Source of the DNA: Chromobacterium sinusclupearum
GTDB lineage: Bacteria; Pseudomonadota; Gammaproteobacteria; Burkholderiales; Chromobacteriaceae
DNA length: 64,000 nt
NCBI RefSeq assembly: GCF_002902845.1
Contig: NZ_PPTF01000085.1
Span: 12,578-76,577 of the forward strand
Reading direction: 5' to 3'
Part shown: positions 1 to 7,965 of the stretch, one piece after another
How positions within the stretch are numbered: the first letter of the stretch is position 1
How the letters are laid out: every line of letters begins with the position of its first letter
The notes under the pieces: model-generated
Databases searched by the model: none
What the model was told of the DNA's origin: nothing
What the model saw: the letters and a program-made list of their open reading frames with translations, nothing else
Program-made: the position numbers and the translations under genes

Positions 1-410
1 AGCAGCTTGAACGGATTGCCGTTGAGGTAGCCGGCGTCGTTGAGGTAGGAAAACAGCGCGCCCAGCACGGTCAGGCTGTGGTTGATGCTCTGCGGCGACA
101 GCGGCTTGGTGAACGGCTTCCATTGGGGATGGCTGCGCGGCCGGGCCGGGCCTATCCATTGCTCGGCCGGATGCGGAGAGGCTAAAAAGCGCCGGTAGTC
201 CTGCACGTCCTCCCGTTTCATCTGGGCCAGCGTTTGCCGCCGGCTGTCCAGCCAGAGCAGCAGGCGTTCCGCCTCCTTGCGATAGCCAGCCAGCGTGGCG
301 GGCTTGTCAGCGTGCTCGGCCAGCCAGGTCAGCACGGCCTGGGTGTCGGATTGGGCCTGGATCAGTTGCGCCGGGCCGGGGGCGGGAGGATGAAACGTGT
401 CGGGAAGCAT
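1..410 (-). CDS. tyrosine recombinase / phage integrase, N-terminal part
   Basis: Partial gene: the 3' end lies beyond the left edge. About 136 residues can be read. They form the helical SAM-like core-binding domain of tyrosine recombinases, with phrases such as TLAGYRKEAERLLLWL, LAQMKREDVQDYRRFL and a closing SYLNDAGYLNGNPFKLL. This domain clamps DNA before the catalytic domain, which would hold the Arg-His-Arg-Tyr residues and is not visible. The ATG at 410 lacks a clear ribosome site and the frame stays open upstream, so the start is uncertain. It sits just downstream of the radical SAM gene on the same strand. It could be an element integrase or a chromosomal orphan; nothing visible marks an attachment site. 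Confidence 0.7.
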   Translation of the reverse strand, partial: MLPDTFHPPAPGPAQLIQAQSDTQAVLTWLAEHADKPATLAGYRKEAERLLLWLDSRRQTLAQMKREDVQDYRRFLASPHPAEQWIGPARPRSHPQWKPFTKPLSPQSINHSLTVLGALFSYLNDAGYLNGNPFKL

Positions 411-499
411 GGCGAGCCATGGTAGGGCATCGGCCGGAAAATGCAAGCCGTGGCGGAGAGGCTGGCGCCCGCCGGGCGGGGCGCCGCCCGGCCATGGCG

Positions 500-1960
500 T
501 CAGGAAACTTCTCCCAGCAGACTGCGCAGCCGCTGGATGGCTTCATCGCGCTCTGCCATTTTCTGGCGGTGCAAGCGTTCCGCGGCGATGACGTCGCCCT
601 TGCAGTGCGGACAGGTGGTTTCGTGTTGATGGATGTATTGCTTGCAATTGCGGCATAGCGCCAGCCTTGCCGGCGGATGGCCGGTTTCCGGCGCTTTCTT
701 GCCGCGGTTTTTCCAGCTGAGTTCTATGACTTGGCCGCTGCGGCTGATCTGGCTCACCACCTTGCCGCTGGCGATGTCTTCGGTAATCAGGTCGAAACGG
801 CCGACGGCGAACGAATCCTGGGCGGCATCTTGCAGTTTGACGATGCGCTCGCGCAGGCCGCGCTGTTGCAAGTCCAGCGCCCGGTAGTGGCAGTACGGGT
901 TGTTGCCGGGTTTGCCCAGCAGCGAGTGGGACGTCCAGGTGCAGCCGCCGCGACAGACATCGTTGTAATAGCAGCCGCGGCAGTAGCCCCACAAATCGTC
1001 CACCGAACGCAGCCGGCCGAAGTGGATGCCTTCGCTGTGCCGCCAGATGTCTTCCAAGGCCATGTCGCGGACATTGCCGCCGGCAAATCCCACGGTGGCC
1101 AGCGATGGACAGCCCTTGACGGTGCCGTCCGCTTCCAGCGCCATCACCGTTTGCCCCGCGCCGCAGCCGGCCCAGTGCACGCGGTCATCGCCAAAGCCGC
1201 GCCAGATGTGTTCGTAAGGGCCGTAATAGCCGATGTTGTTGCCTATGGTCATCAAGAGGCCGCGTTCCAATCCTTCCTGGTACAGGCGGGCGAGCAGCGG
1301 CATCAACTCCAGCACGCGGTATGGCTGCAGCAAGACTTCATCGTTGTCCACTGCGTTGCCCATGGCCACGGTCAATTGAATCTGCCAATGCGTGGCGCCG
1401 AGTTCGATGATGTGGTCCATCAGCGCGGGCAAATCCGGCATGGTGGCCGCGCCGATCTGGGTGTTGACGCTGACTGCCAAGCCGGCTGCCTTGGCGCGCC
1501 GCAAGGTGTCGCTGGCTTTGTCGAATGAGCCCGGCACATTGCGCAATTTGTCGTGCAGCGGCGCCAGCCCGTCCAGCGAAACGCCCACGCCATTGAGGCC
1601 GGCGTCTACCGCCTCCTGCAGCTTGGCCGGGGTTAGATTGCGGCCGCCGGTTTGGGTGGCGCAATAAATGCCATGGCCCCGGATGGCGCGGATCAGTTGA
1701 GTCCAATCCTTGCGCAGATAGGCTTCTCCGCCGATCAGCGTGATTTCGCGCGTGCCCAGCTTGGCCAGCGCGTCTATCACCTGCAGGCATTCCGCCGTGG
1801 AAAGCTCGCTGGGACGGCGATGGCCGGCGCGGGAGCCGCAATGCAGGCACTTGAGGTCGCAGGCCAGGGTGATCTCCCAGACCACGTGAACGGGATTGTA
1901 GCGTTCGAAGTCTTCGCGGCTGAGATAGCGGGCAGGGCGTTTTTCTTGGCTGTCGGACAT
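500..1960 (-). CDS. radical SAM/SPASM peptide-maturase-like enzyme (Y-x10-GDL type)
   Basis: A 486-residue radical SAM protein. The 4Fe-4S motif CxxxCxxC is at C34, C38 and C41 (ACDLKCLHC), and GGE-type SAM-binding sequence follows (LIGGEAYLR). A SPASM-like auxiliary-cluster region carries GCGAGQ...GCPS and then CRGCYYNDVCRGGC. The last ~60 residues add a zinc-ribbon pair, CRNC and CPHC. SPASM enzymes usually modify ribosomal peptides or small proteins in the cytosol. From memory, this subfamily accompanies DUF1843 peptides with a Y-x10-GDL motif. Here it is the last gene of an operon with two proteins that carry degenerate copies of that motif, so those are its likely substrates (inference). 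The start has a good AAGGAA site. Confidence 0.85.
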   Translation of the reverse strand: MSDSQEKRPARYLSREDFERYNPVHVVWEITLACDLKCLHCGSRAGHRRPSELSTAECLQVIDALAKLGTREITLIGGEAYLRKDWTQLIRAIRGHGIYCATQTGGRNLTPAKLQEAVDAGLNGVGVSLDGLAPLHDKLRNVPGSFDKASDTLRRAKAAGLAVSVNTQIGAATMPDLPALMDHIIELGATHWQIQLTVAMGNAVDNDEVLLQPYRVLELMPLLARLYQEGLERGLLMTIGNNIGYYGPYEHIWRGFGDDRVHWAGCGAGQTVMALEADGTVKGCPSLATVGFAGGNVRDMALEDIWRHSEGIHFGRLRSVDDLWGYCRGCYYNDVCRGGCTWTSHSLLGKPGNNPYCHYRALDLQQRGLRERIVKLQDAAQDSFAVGRFDLITEDIASGKVVSQISRSGQVIELSWKNRGKKAPETGHPPARLALCRNCKQYIHQHETTCPHCKGDVIAAERLHRQKMAERDEAIQRLRSLLGEVS

Positions 1961-2042
1961 GGGCGTTCCTTGGCGGGAAGTCCGGGCATGGCGCCCGGAC
2001 TGTCTGGCGGTTCACCGCCCTCGCCGGGGCGGCTGCGGCGGG

Positions 2043-2597
2043 TCAGCGGCTGCCCAGTTTTTCCAGGGCTTCGTTCAGGCTACGGATCTGCGCCTCCGCT
2101 GCGGCAAGCAGTTGCCGCGCCTTGGTCTCGCCGACATCGGCCCGGCTGGCTTCCGTCAGCGCCGAAGCGTAGAGCGTGTGGAAGTGGGAGCCGGCATTGG
2201 CGCTGGTATTGGAGATATCTTCCGCCACGGTGGAGGTGGCGGCCAAATGCTGATTGACGACGTTATGCCACTCGCCGTTATAGAAGTACTTGTAGCTGAC
2301 GGTGCCGTTTTGCCAGTCTGCGGACAGGTGTCCGCGCAGATGGAAGGTTTCCGCTACTTTGCTGATCGGGCTGGTGGGGCTGCCGTCCAGCACTAGGATC
2401 ACTTGGTCGCCCAGGACGGAAAAATAGCCCCAGACATTGGCCTTGAAGTCCACTGGCGGATTGGTGCTCTGGAACACGCTCGCCGTGCCGGCGACCTTCT
2501 TGTTGGCGGTATCGACCACCAGATTCAGATTCAGTATTGGCGCGCCGTAAGCCGAGGTGGCGGTGGCGAGGCGAACGAGGAACAGTTCTTCGGACAT
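2043..2597 (-). CDS. DUF1842-like protein with DUF1843-like tail
   Basis: A 184-residue protein, no signal peptide. Residues ~1-110 resemble DUF1842: LFLVRLA, LNLNLVVDT, KVAGTASVFQS, VWGYFSVL. The same pattern is seen in the upstream neighbour, so the two are paralogues. The tail begins LYASALTEASRADVG, which places Y143, ten residues, then DVG. This looks like a degenerate Y-x10-GDL element as found in DUF1843 peptides, followed by a helical, Ala/Leu/Glu-rich end. Start has GGGAG upstream. It lies between the 217-residue paralogue (52 bp upstream) and the radical SAM gene (82 bp downstream). Function unknown; I infer a scaffold or substrate for the radical SAM enzyme. Confidence 0.75.
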   Translation of the reverse strand: MSEELFLVRLATATSAYGAPILNLNLVVDTANKKVAGTASVFQSTNPPVDFKANVWGYFSVLGDQVILVLDGSPTSPISKVAETFHLRGHLSADWQNGTVSYKYFYNGEWHNVVNQHLAATSTVAEDISNTSANAGSHFHTLYASALTEASRADVGETKARQLLAAAEAQIRSLNEALEKLGSR

Positions 2598-2649
2598 GGG
2601 GAAGGCTCCCGAAATAGGGTTGGATCAAGGTGTTCGCAAAGTTTGGGGC

Positions 2650-3303
2650 TTAGCGCTGCAGCTTCTCTTTGAGGAGATTGGCCGCCGCCAGCAGGCTGTC
2701 GCGCTGATTGGTTGCCGATTCGCGCAGCCGGCTGATTTCGGCGGCGTCGTTCTTGGCGACGGCGTTTTGGACGGAAACCGCGTACAGCGGGGTATAGACT
2801 GGATCCGGGTAGGGGTTGACCGGCAGGCGTTCCAGCGAGCGGTTCAGATGGGCTGGTGCATTTTCCACATTGATCCAGGTCTGGCCATCGTCGTAGCTGT
2901 AGTTGGCGACACCCTCCGCCCAAGTGCGGTCAAGCAGCAGCTCGATCTTGAAGCCGATGGGAGAATTGGCGTGCGGGCCTCCATGGTTGCCTTGGGCGGT
3001 GATCAGGATGCGGCCGTCCGATGGCGGCATCACGGTGAGGTAGGTGTATTGTCCCCACACGTCATAGGCTGTGGCGGACGGATTTTGCGTGGCGACGGCC
3101 TGGGTGATTTTGGCAAAACCCACTACCGTGTCCGCCACGGTATTCACCAGCAAGGTCAGCTTCAGGGTCTGCGCTCCGGCGGCGCCAGTGGTGATGATAT
3201 AGCTGACAGGGAATAGGGCATCCTGGGTGCGGCCGGCAGTGCCTTGCGCCTGTTGTAGAGCGGTGCCGTAGGGCGGCGCGGACAGGTTGGTCGATTCGCT
3301 CAT
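2650..3303 (-). CDS. DUF1842-like protein with Y-x10 elements at both ends
   Basis: First gene of the radical SAM operon; 217 residues, no signal peptide, ribosome site AAGGAAG. The N-terminus reads PPYGTALQQAQGTAGR, with Y12, ten residues, then AGR. It strongly resembles the start of DUF1843 peptides (PPYGxxIxxAIxxGDL, from memory) but lacks the GDL. A DUF1842-like middle follows (LFPVSYII, LKLTLLVNT, VWGQYTYLTVMPP). The C-terminus repeats the theme: PLYAVSVQNAVAKNDA, with Y174, ten residues, then NDA, and a helical end. It thus looks like a beta-rich domain flanked by two degenerate peptide-like elements. Function is not known. Confidence 0.75.
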   Translation of the reverse strand: MSESTNLSAPPYGTALQQAQGTAGRTQDALFPVSYIITTGAAGAQTLKLTLLVNTVADTVVGFAKITQAVATQNPSATAYDVWGQYTYLTVMPPSDGRILITAQGNHGGPHANSPIGFKIELLLDRTWAEGVANYSYDDGQTWINVENAPAHLNRSLERLPVNPYPDPVYTPLYAVSVQNAVAKNDAAEISRLRESATNQRDSLLAAANLLKEKLQR

Positions 3304-3450
3304 GTCGTCTTCCTTGATAGAGGGTGAGGGAGGGCTGGCGTGATGGGCCGGGTCAAGGCTTGCCAGTGCTTACCGGTTTAGCAGGCGGAGCAAGACGTGT
3401 TTTGGCATTAAGGACAGGTGGGCTGGGCCGCATTTGGTTGGTTTGTTGGC

Positions 3451-3494
3451 AGGCATTCCATGCCTGAAACTTCCGATAAGTATAATTATCGGAA
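3451..3494. promoter_or_regulatory. divergent promoter region with two inverted repeats
   Basis: The 292-bp gap between the radical SAM operon and the kfrA-like gene holds two inverted repeats. One has arms AGGCAT (3451-3456) and ATGCCT (3460-3465). The other has perfect 9-bp arms TTCCGATAA (3471-3479) and TTATCGGAA (3486-3494) around a 6-base spacer. An AT-rich stretch follows to about 3590. The symmetry fits an operator, perhaps for the KfrA-like protein itself, since KfrA proteins are known autoregulators on plasmids. No other gene is visible in this gap. Confidence 0.5.
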
Positions 3495-3595
3495 AAATAT
3501 TGTAGATATGATTAAATAAATAATGATATACGTAATATATTTTATTCATTACATTTGCTACACTTTGAGGGAGACATCAAACAGGTAAACAGCAC

Positions 3596-4639
3596 ATGGC
3601 TGCGGATATCTATGCACGCATTCGCCAGGCGGCGTTTGAGCTGGTGGGCGAGGGAGCCTGGCCTACGGTGGCCGACGTGCGGGCCCGCTTGGGCAGCGGC
3701 TCCAACACCACTATCAACAACGCCTTGAAGGAATGGCGGCAGGAGTTTTTGTCCCGGGTGGCGGTTTCGTCGCGTCGGCCGGACTGGCCGCCGAGTCTGG
3801 CGGAGGCTTTTGAGCAGGTGTGGCAAAAAGCTTGCGACGAGGCTGATCAGCAGTTGGAAACGGTGCGCCAAGAGGTGGCGGAAGAGGCCGCGGCGCTGCG
3901 CGCCGAGCGCGATGGCTTGCTGCAAAAGCAGGAACAGGCGGAGGCGGAGCTGCAATCGCTGCGTCATGAGCTGGAATTGCGCGCAGCCAGGCAAGTGGAG
4001 CTGGATGGTGAATTGCGTCAGGAGCGCCAGCGCGCGGAGAAGCTACAGGAAGAACGCCAGCAACTGCTGAGCGCGCAGGAGTCCTTGCGGCAGGAGCTGT
4101 CGACCCTCCGCAAACAGGCCGATGCCCGCGAGGCTGAGCTGCAAGAAAAGCATGAGCAGCAACTGCGCGAAGCGCGCGAGGAGTCCGAGCGGAAAGAAGC
4201 GCTGGCCTATGACCGGCTGGAAGGCCTGCGCGTCAGGCTGTATCAGCAGGTGGAGGACGAGCGCAAAGACATGAAGCAACAATTGCAAAAGCTGGAAAGC
4301 GTGTTGCAGCAGGCCCGGCAGGATGCGGCCAAGATCGAGGGGCTGTGGCGCGAGCGGGTGCTGGAGCGCGAGCGCGAAAACGGCGGCTTGCAGGCCCGGC
4401 TCGACATGCAGCAACAGCAGGCCGAAGAGGCCAGGCAGCAATGGCAGCAGTCGCGCGAAGCCGCGGAAGCCGCAGAGCGGCGCTTGCGACAGCTGGCTGA
4501 GGAGCACGCGCGGCTGCAGGAGCGGCAGTCGCTGCTGCCTGAGCAGTGGCTGGAGCGTGTCTGCGCGGTTTTGCTGGCGGGCGAGTTGCCGCGGGAGCCG
4601 GAATCGGCCCGCGCCTGGCTGCGTTCACAGATGGGCTGA
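3596..4639 (+). CDS. KfrA-like DNA-binding coiled-coil protein
   Basis: A 347-residue protein. Residues 1-60 (ADIYARIRQAAFELV, PTVADVRARLG, NTTINNALKEWRQEF) match the helix-turn-helix N-terminus of plasmid KfrA proteins, which bind DNA and repress their own genes. Residues ~75-315 are an almost unbroken Glu/Gln/Arg-rich coiled coil, as in KfrA, expected to drive self-association. The window shows no plasmid replication or partition genes, so this seems a chromosomal relative. It is divergent from the radical SAM operon, with palindromes between them, and is followed by a terminator. Its cellular role is unknown; a nucleoid-structuring or local regulatory role is inference. Confidence 0.8.
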   Translation: MAADIYARIRQAAFELVGEGAWPTVADVRARLGSGSNTTINNALKEWRQEFLSRVAVSSRRPDWPPSLAEAFEQVWQKACDEADQQLETVRQEVAEEAAALRAERDGLLQKQEQAEAELQSLRHELELRAARQVELDGELRQERQRAEKLQEERQQLLSAQESLRQELSTLRKQADAREAELQEKHEQQLREAREESERKEALAYDRLEGLRVRLYQQVEDERKDMKQQLQKLESVLQQARQDAAKIEGLWRERVLERERENGGLQARLDMQQQQAEEARQQWQQSREAAEAAERRLRQLAEEHARLQERQSLLPEQWLERVCAVLLAGELPREPESARAWLRSQMG

Positions 4640-4707
4640 TTGCGCGCCCATTGCGCCGCATCATGGCCAGTTGCGGCGCAATCCCCTACAATGTGCATCG
4701 ACTCAAT

Positions 4708-4746
4708 AGCGGCCTCCGCAGCGCAATGCGACCGGAGCCGCTTTTT
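4708..4746 (+). terminator. rho-independent terminator after the kfrA-like gene
   Basis: An inverted repeat AGCGGCCTCCG ... CGGAGCCGCT (one bulged base) is followed by five T. It ends the kfrA-like transcript 70 bp past its stop codon. It also lies just before the rluF ribosome site, so rluF transcription may read through or start nearby. Confidence 0.65.
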
Positions 4747-4762
4747 CATTACGGAAAGACAA

Positions 4763-5491
4763 ATGGAACCTGTACGCCTGTCAAAACGCATGGCCGAACT
4801 GGGGCTGTGCTCGCGCCGGGAGGCAGACAGCTATATCGAGCAAGGCTGGGTCAAGGTGGATGGCGAAGTGGCCATCCTGGGCCAGAAGGTGCTGCCGCAC
4901 AACCGGATCGAAGTCGACAAGAAGGCTCAGGATGCGCAGTCCGCCCGCGTCACCATTCTGCTGAACAAGCCGGTAGGCTATGTGTCCGGCCAGGCCGAGG
5001 ACGGTTACGAGCCGGCCGTGGTACTGGTGAAGCCGGAAAACCAATGGTCGGAAGATAGCAGCCGCAAGCGCTTCCAGCCCTCGCATTTGCGCGGTCTGGC
5101 GCCGGCCGGCCGGCTGGATATCGACTCGGTGGGGCTGTTGGTATTGACGCAGGATGGCCGTGTCGCCAAGCACCTGATCGGCGAGCACTCCGAGGTAGAG
5201 AAAGAATATCTGGTGCGGGTGGAGGGGGAACTGATCCCCAACGGCCTGGCCCTGCTGAACCATGGCCTGGAGCTGGACGGCAAGAAGCTGTTGCCGGCCA
5301 AGGTGAGCTGGCAGAACGAAGATCAGCTGCGTTTCGTGCTGCGCGAAGGCAAGAAGCGGCAGATCCGCCGCATGTGCGAGCTGGTGGGCTTGCGCGTGGT
5401 GGGTTTGAAGCGCATCGCCATCGGCAAGGTGAAGCTGGGCAACCTGCCTACCGGGCAGTGGCGCTACCTGCGCGACGACGAGCAGTTCTGA
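4763..5491 (+). CDS. rluF: 23S rRNA pseudouridine(2604) synthase RluF
   Basis: A 242-residue RsuA/RluF-type pseudouridine synthase. An S4 RNA-binding domain is at residues ~4-60 ([21 protein letters not shown]). The catalytic domain contains [17 protein letters not shown], with the conserved catalytic Asp in RLD, and the closing motif [12 protein letters not shown]. The family converts a specific uridine to pseudouridine in 23S rRNA; RluF acts on U2604. Assignment to RluF rather than RluB/E/RsuA rests on overall likeness and the LNKPVGYVS stretch. I chose the ATG at 4763, preceded by GGAAAG; the frame is open further upstream but lacks a ribosome site. Confidence 0.85.
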   Translation: MEPVRLSKRMAELGLCSRREADSYIEQGWVKVDGEVAILGQKVLPHNRIEVDKKAQDAQSARVTILLNKPVGYVSGQAEDGYEPAVVLVKPENQWSEDSSRKRFQPSHLRGLAPAGRLDIDSVGLLVLTQDGRVAKHLIGEHSEVEKEYLVRVEGELIPNGLALLNHGLELDGKKLLPAKVSWQNEDQLRFVLREGKKRQIRRMCELVGLRVVGLKRIAIGKVKLGNLPTGQWRYLRDDEQF

Positions 5492-5525
5492 TACCGATAA
5501 TCAGGCGAATAAACGGAGAGGCGGC

Positions 5526-6524
5526 ATGTTCGAACGGTGGTTGCGCAAACTGGGCCTGGACCCGCAAAGCCGACAGCGCGCTCGCGAGCAGGCAGCCCTG
5601 ATCGAGCAGTTGATCGATACCTGCGACCGGCGCCTGCGCCTGCTGCCCGGCTATCAGGACGCGCTGGCGCCAGGCATGCGCATCTCGCAGACGTATTTGT
5701 CATCGCTGATGTCGCAGCTGCCGCCGGTATTGGAGCTGTCGCTGCCCAGCTTCTCGCGCGATCCGCGGCTGGGTCTGTTGTTCTCCGGCCCGGCCAGCCT
5801 GCTGGAGCTATTGGAGAGCAGCGAGACCTTGCGCGAGTTTTTCCTGTCGGCGTCCAATGGCGACGAAGCCTGGGCCTTGCTGGCCATGCAGCGCAGCGAG
5901 ACCGGGCGTTTTGGCGTGTCCATGGAAAACGGCGAGCTGCGCAGCGATGTGGCGCAAGTGGTCGTCAGTTTCGATGGCCACCGGCTGATGGTGCCCAGCC
6001 CCAGCCAGGAGGCGTTCCTGCAGCGCTCCGGCGCCCACGCGCTGGATGTGCTGAGCGCGGTGATCGCGCGCCGCTTGAGCCTGATGGAACAAAGCCGGCA
6101 GCTGCTGGAATCGGAACAGGCCCGGCTGCAACTGCGCCGGTTGGCGCTGCAGTCAGAAGGTTGCACCGTGGTGGATGGGCAGGCTGACGACGATCTGCCG
6201 GACTCCGTGGCCGGAGTCGATGCGCGGCTCGCCGAACTGAAGCCGCAGCTGGCGGAGCTGCGCAGCCATGCCGGCCTGGAAGGCACGCTGGATGTGGTGC
6301 GCCAAGTGCTGGAGCGGCCGGAGGATTATTTCTGTGTGCAGACCGTGACGCTGCGGCTCAATCGCATGGGCATCAAGGTGGAGGGCGATGATGAAGGCGC
6401 CACCGATCTGATGCTGGAAGAGGTGGTGCTGGGCAAGCTGCAACCCATACGCCGCGCTCTGGTGCCGGTGCGAGTGCGGCGGGACGATATCGCCGAACTG
6501 CGGCGGCAGTTTGGCCAGGGCTGA
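5526..6524 (+). CDS. conserved protein of unknown function
   Basis: A 332-residue soluble protein with no signal peptide or membrane segment. The N-terminus (MFERWLRKLGLDP) is amphipathic. Residues ~190-245 are rich in Leu, Glu, Arg and Gln (ESEQARLQLRRLALQ) and probably form a coiled coil. The C-terminus is a beta-like segment (VQTVTLRLNRMGIKV) ending in basic residues. It starts 34 bp after rluF with a strong GGAGAGG site and may be co-transcribed with it. I do not recognise the family. Codon use matches the neighbours, which suggests a long-resident gene. Confidence 0.7.
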   Translation: MFERWLRKLGLDPQSRQRAREQAALIEQLIDTCDRRLRLLPGYQDALAPGMRISQTYLSSLMSQLPPVLELSLPSFSRDPRLGLLFSGPASLLELLESSETLREFFLSASNGDEAWALLAMQRSETGRFGVSMENGELRSDVAQVVVSFDGHRLMVPSPSQEAFLQRSGAHALDVLSAVIARRLSLMEQSRQLLESEQARLQLRRLALQSEGCTVVDGQADDDLPDSVAGVDARLAELKPQLAELRSHAGLEGTLDVVRQVLERPEDYFCVQTVTLRLNRMGIKVEGDDEGATDLMLEEVVLGKLQPIRRALVPVRVRRDDIAELRRQFGQG

Positions 6525-6644
6525 ACGGTTTCGGGCGGCACGCGCGTCAAAGCGGGCCAGCGCTCCGAGGCGCGTGCCGGAGCGGGTATTTCGCGAGCCG
6601 CTCCGAGTAAAAACAGTGCAGCTTGCGACGAACCGGCTATGCTG

Positions 6645-6719
6645 AATACAGCACAAGTTTCAATCGGCCTCAGGGCGGTCGGTTGAATCTGCCCCGGCCA
6701 TCTGGCCGGGGTTTTTTTT
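6645..6719 (+). ncRNA. candidate small RNA or structured 3' UTR ending in a strong terminator
   Basis: Downstream of the unknown gene, a 10-bp stem at 6660-6669 / 6677-6686 (TCAATCGGCC with GGTCGGTTGA, two G-U pairs) is followed at once by an intrinsic terminator. The terminator arms CCCCGGCCA and TGGCCGGGG lie at 6692-6711, then eight T. A possible -10 (TATGCT, 6638-6643) lies just upstream, without a clear -35. Two hairpins with a U-tract are typical of an sRNA, but the same structure could be just the 3' end of the 5526-6524 transcript. Confidence 0.4.
6692..6719 (+). terminator. rho-independent terminator
   Basis: GC-rich stem CCCCGGCC / GGCCGGGG with a short loop, followed by eight T. 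It ends transcription from the plus strand, just before the 3' end of the convergent RlmN-like gene. Confidence 0.85.
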
Positions 6720-6722
6720 GGC

Positions 6723-7787
6723 TCAGCGCGCGTCTTTGGTCTGCGGCCGCCCGGTTTGGCGCCGCAGGCGGCTGACATCGATGATCCCAGCGGCCCGCGC
6801 GCGCAACTGGCCGCAGCCGCCATCCACATCCTGGCCGGCGGAGTCCCGCACTTTGGTCAGCACGCCGTTATCGTGCAGATAGCGTTTGATCGCCTGCACG
6901 CGTTCGCTGGACGGGCGCTGGAAGCTGTCGCCCTCCACGCTGTTGTAGGGAATGATGTTGAGCACGCCGTACTTGCCCTTCAGCAGGCGCGCCGCCGCGT
7001 CCAATTCTTCCTGACTGTCGTTTACGCCGGCCAGCAGCGTCCACTGATACTGAATGGGATAGCCCACCTGGCGGGCGTAGGCTTCGCCGAGCTCGACCAA
7101 CTCCGCCGGCGCGATGCGCGGCGCGCGCGGCAGCAATTGCTGGCGCAAATCGGCGCGGGTGGTGTGCAGGGACAGCGCCAGCGCCGGCTTGACCGGCAGC
7201 TGCGGCAAGCGTTCGAAGACGCGCGGATCGCCCACGGTGGAGAACACTAGGTTTTTGTGGCCGATATTGCCATCGGTGCCCAGCCACTGGATGGCCTCCA
7301 GCACATTGTCCAGATTGTGCGCCGGCTCGCCCATGCCCATGAATACCACTTTTTTCACGGGACGGATGCGGCGGGCGAGGGCGACCTGGGCGGCGATCTC
7401 CGCGCTGCCCAGCTGGCGCAACAGCCCGCTTTTGCCGGTCATGCAGAAGGTGCAGCCTACCGCGCACCCCACCTGGCTGGACACGCACAAGCCGTCGCGC
7501 GGCAGCAAGACGCTCTCCACCATTTGGCCGTCGTTCAATTCCACCAAGAGCCGCAACGATCCATCTTCCGCCGTGTGCTGCGAGCGGATGCGCGCCAAAC
7601 CTTCCAACTGAGCGGCAATGGGCGGCAGGCCGTTGCGGACGGACAAGGGGAAATAGTCCTCGCTCTTCTGGTGGCGAGTGCCGGCATCAAGCGGCTGGCC
7701 CTTGAGCCAGGCGCGGTTGATGCGGCCGATGTGGCACGAGCGGGCGCCGATAGCGGCGAGAGCTTGATGGAATTCTTGGATACGCAT
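6723..7787 (-). CDS. RlmN-family radical SAM rRNA methyltransferase (paralogue)
   Basis: A 354-residue protein related to RlmN, which methylates C2 of A2503 in 23S rRNA and of A37 in some tRNAs. The radical SAM cluster motif is C108, C112, C115 (GCAVGCTFC). The two RlmN-specific cysteines are in place: C101, seven residues before the cluster as in E. coli RlmN C118, and C325 in DVDGGCGQL, the methyl-carrying cysteine. GMGEP binds SAM. The N-terminal domain is divergent. No housekeeping context (ispG, ndk, pilW) is present, so this may be a second copy or a Cfr-like variant. The ATG at 7787 starts at MRIQEF, the usual family beginning. Confidence 0.8.
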   Translation of the reverse strand: MRIQEFHQALAAIGARSCHIGRINRAWLKGQPLDAGTRHQKSEDYFPLSVRNGLPPIAAQLEGLARIRSQHTAEDGSLRLLVELNDGQMVESVLLPRDGLCVSSQVGCAVGCTFCMTGKSGLLRQLGSAEIAAQVALARRIRPVKKVVFMGMGEPAHNLDNVLEAIQWLGTDGNIGHKNLVFSTVGDPRVFERLPQLPVKPALALSLHTTRADLRQQLLPRAPRIAPAELVELGEAYARQVGYPIQYQWTLLAGVNDSQEELDAAARLLKGKYGVLNIIPYNSVEGDSFQRPSSERVQAIKRYLHDNGVLTKVRDSAGQDVDGGCGQLRARAAGIIDVSRLRRQTGRPQTKDAR

Positions 7788-7922
7788 GCGCTGCTTTGGA
7801 TACGGTTGCCGCGCGCGTGGATATCTCCGCGCGCAATGATTCAAGCCGCGTAGAGTACCGCAAGATGAGGATAAACGGGTGGGTTTCGCGCGCCTGCGGC
7901 GATGCGGCGCGATTAAGAGAGA

Positions 7923-7948
7923 ACCCGCTCCGCCGAAGCGGAGCGGGT
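7923..7948 (-). terminator. hairpin terminator after the MFS gene
   Basis: Perfect 11-bp arms ACCCGCTCCGC and GCGGAGCGGGT around a CGAA loop lie 18 bp past the MFS stop codon. On the minus strand the hairpin is followed by a pyrimidine-rich stretch with several T. It lies between the MFS gene and the RlmN-like gene. Confidence 0.6.
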
Positions 7949-7965
7949 GAGACGCTTGTGACAGA

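Noticed and set aside
500-1960. PqqE or heme-biosynthesis NirJ identity for the radical SAM protein
   Set aside because: No pqq or nir genes nearby, and the C-terminal zinc ribbon and neighbours do not fit these families.
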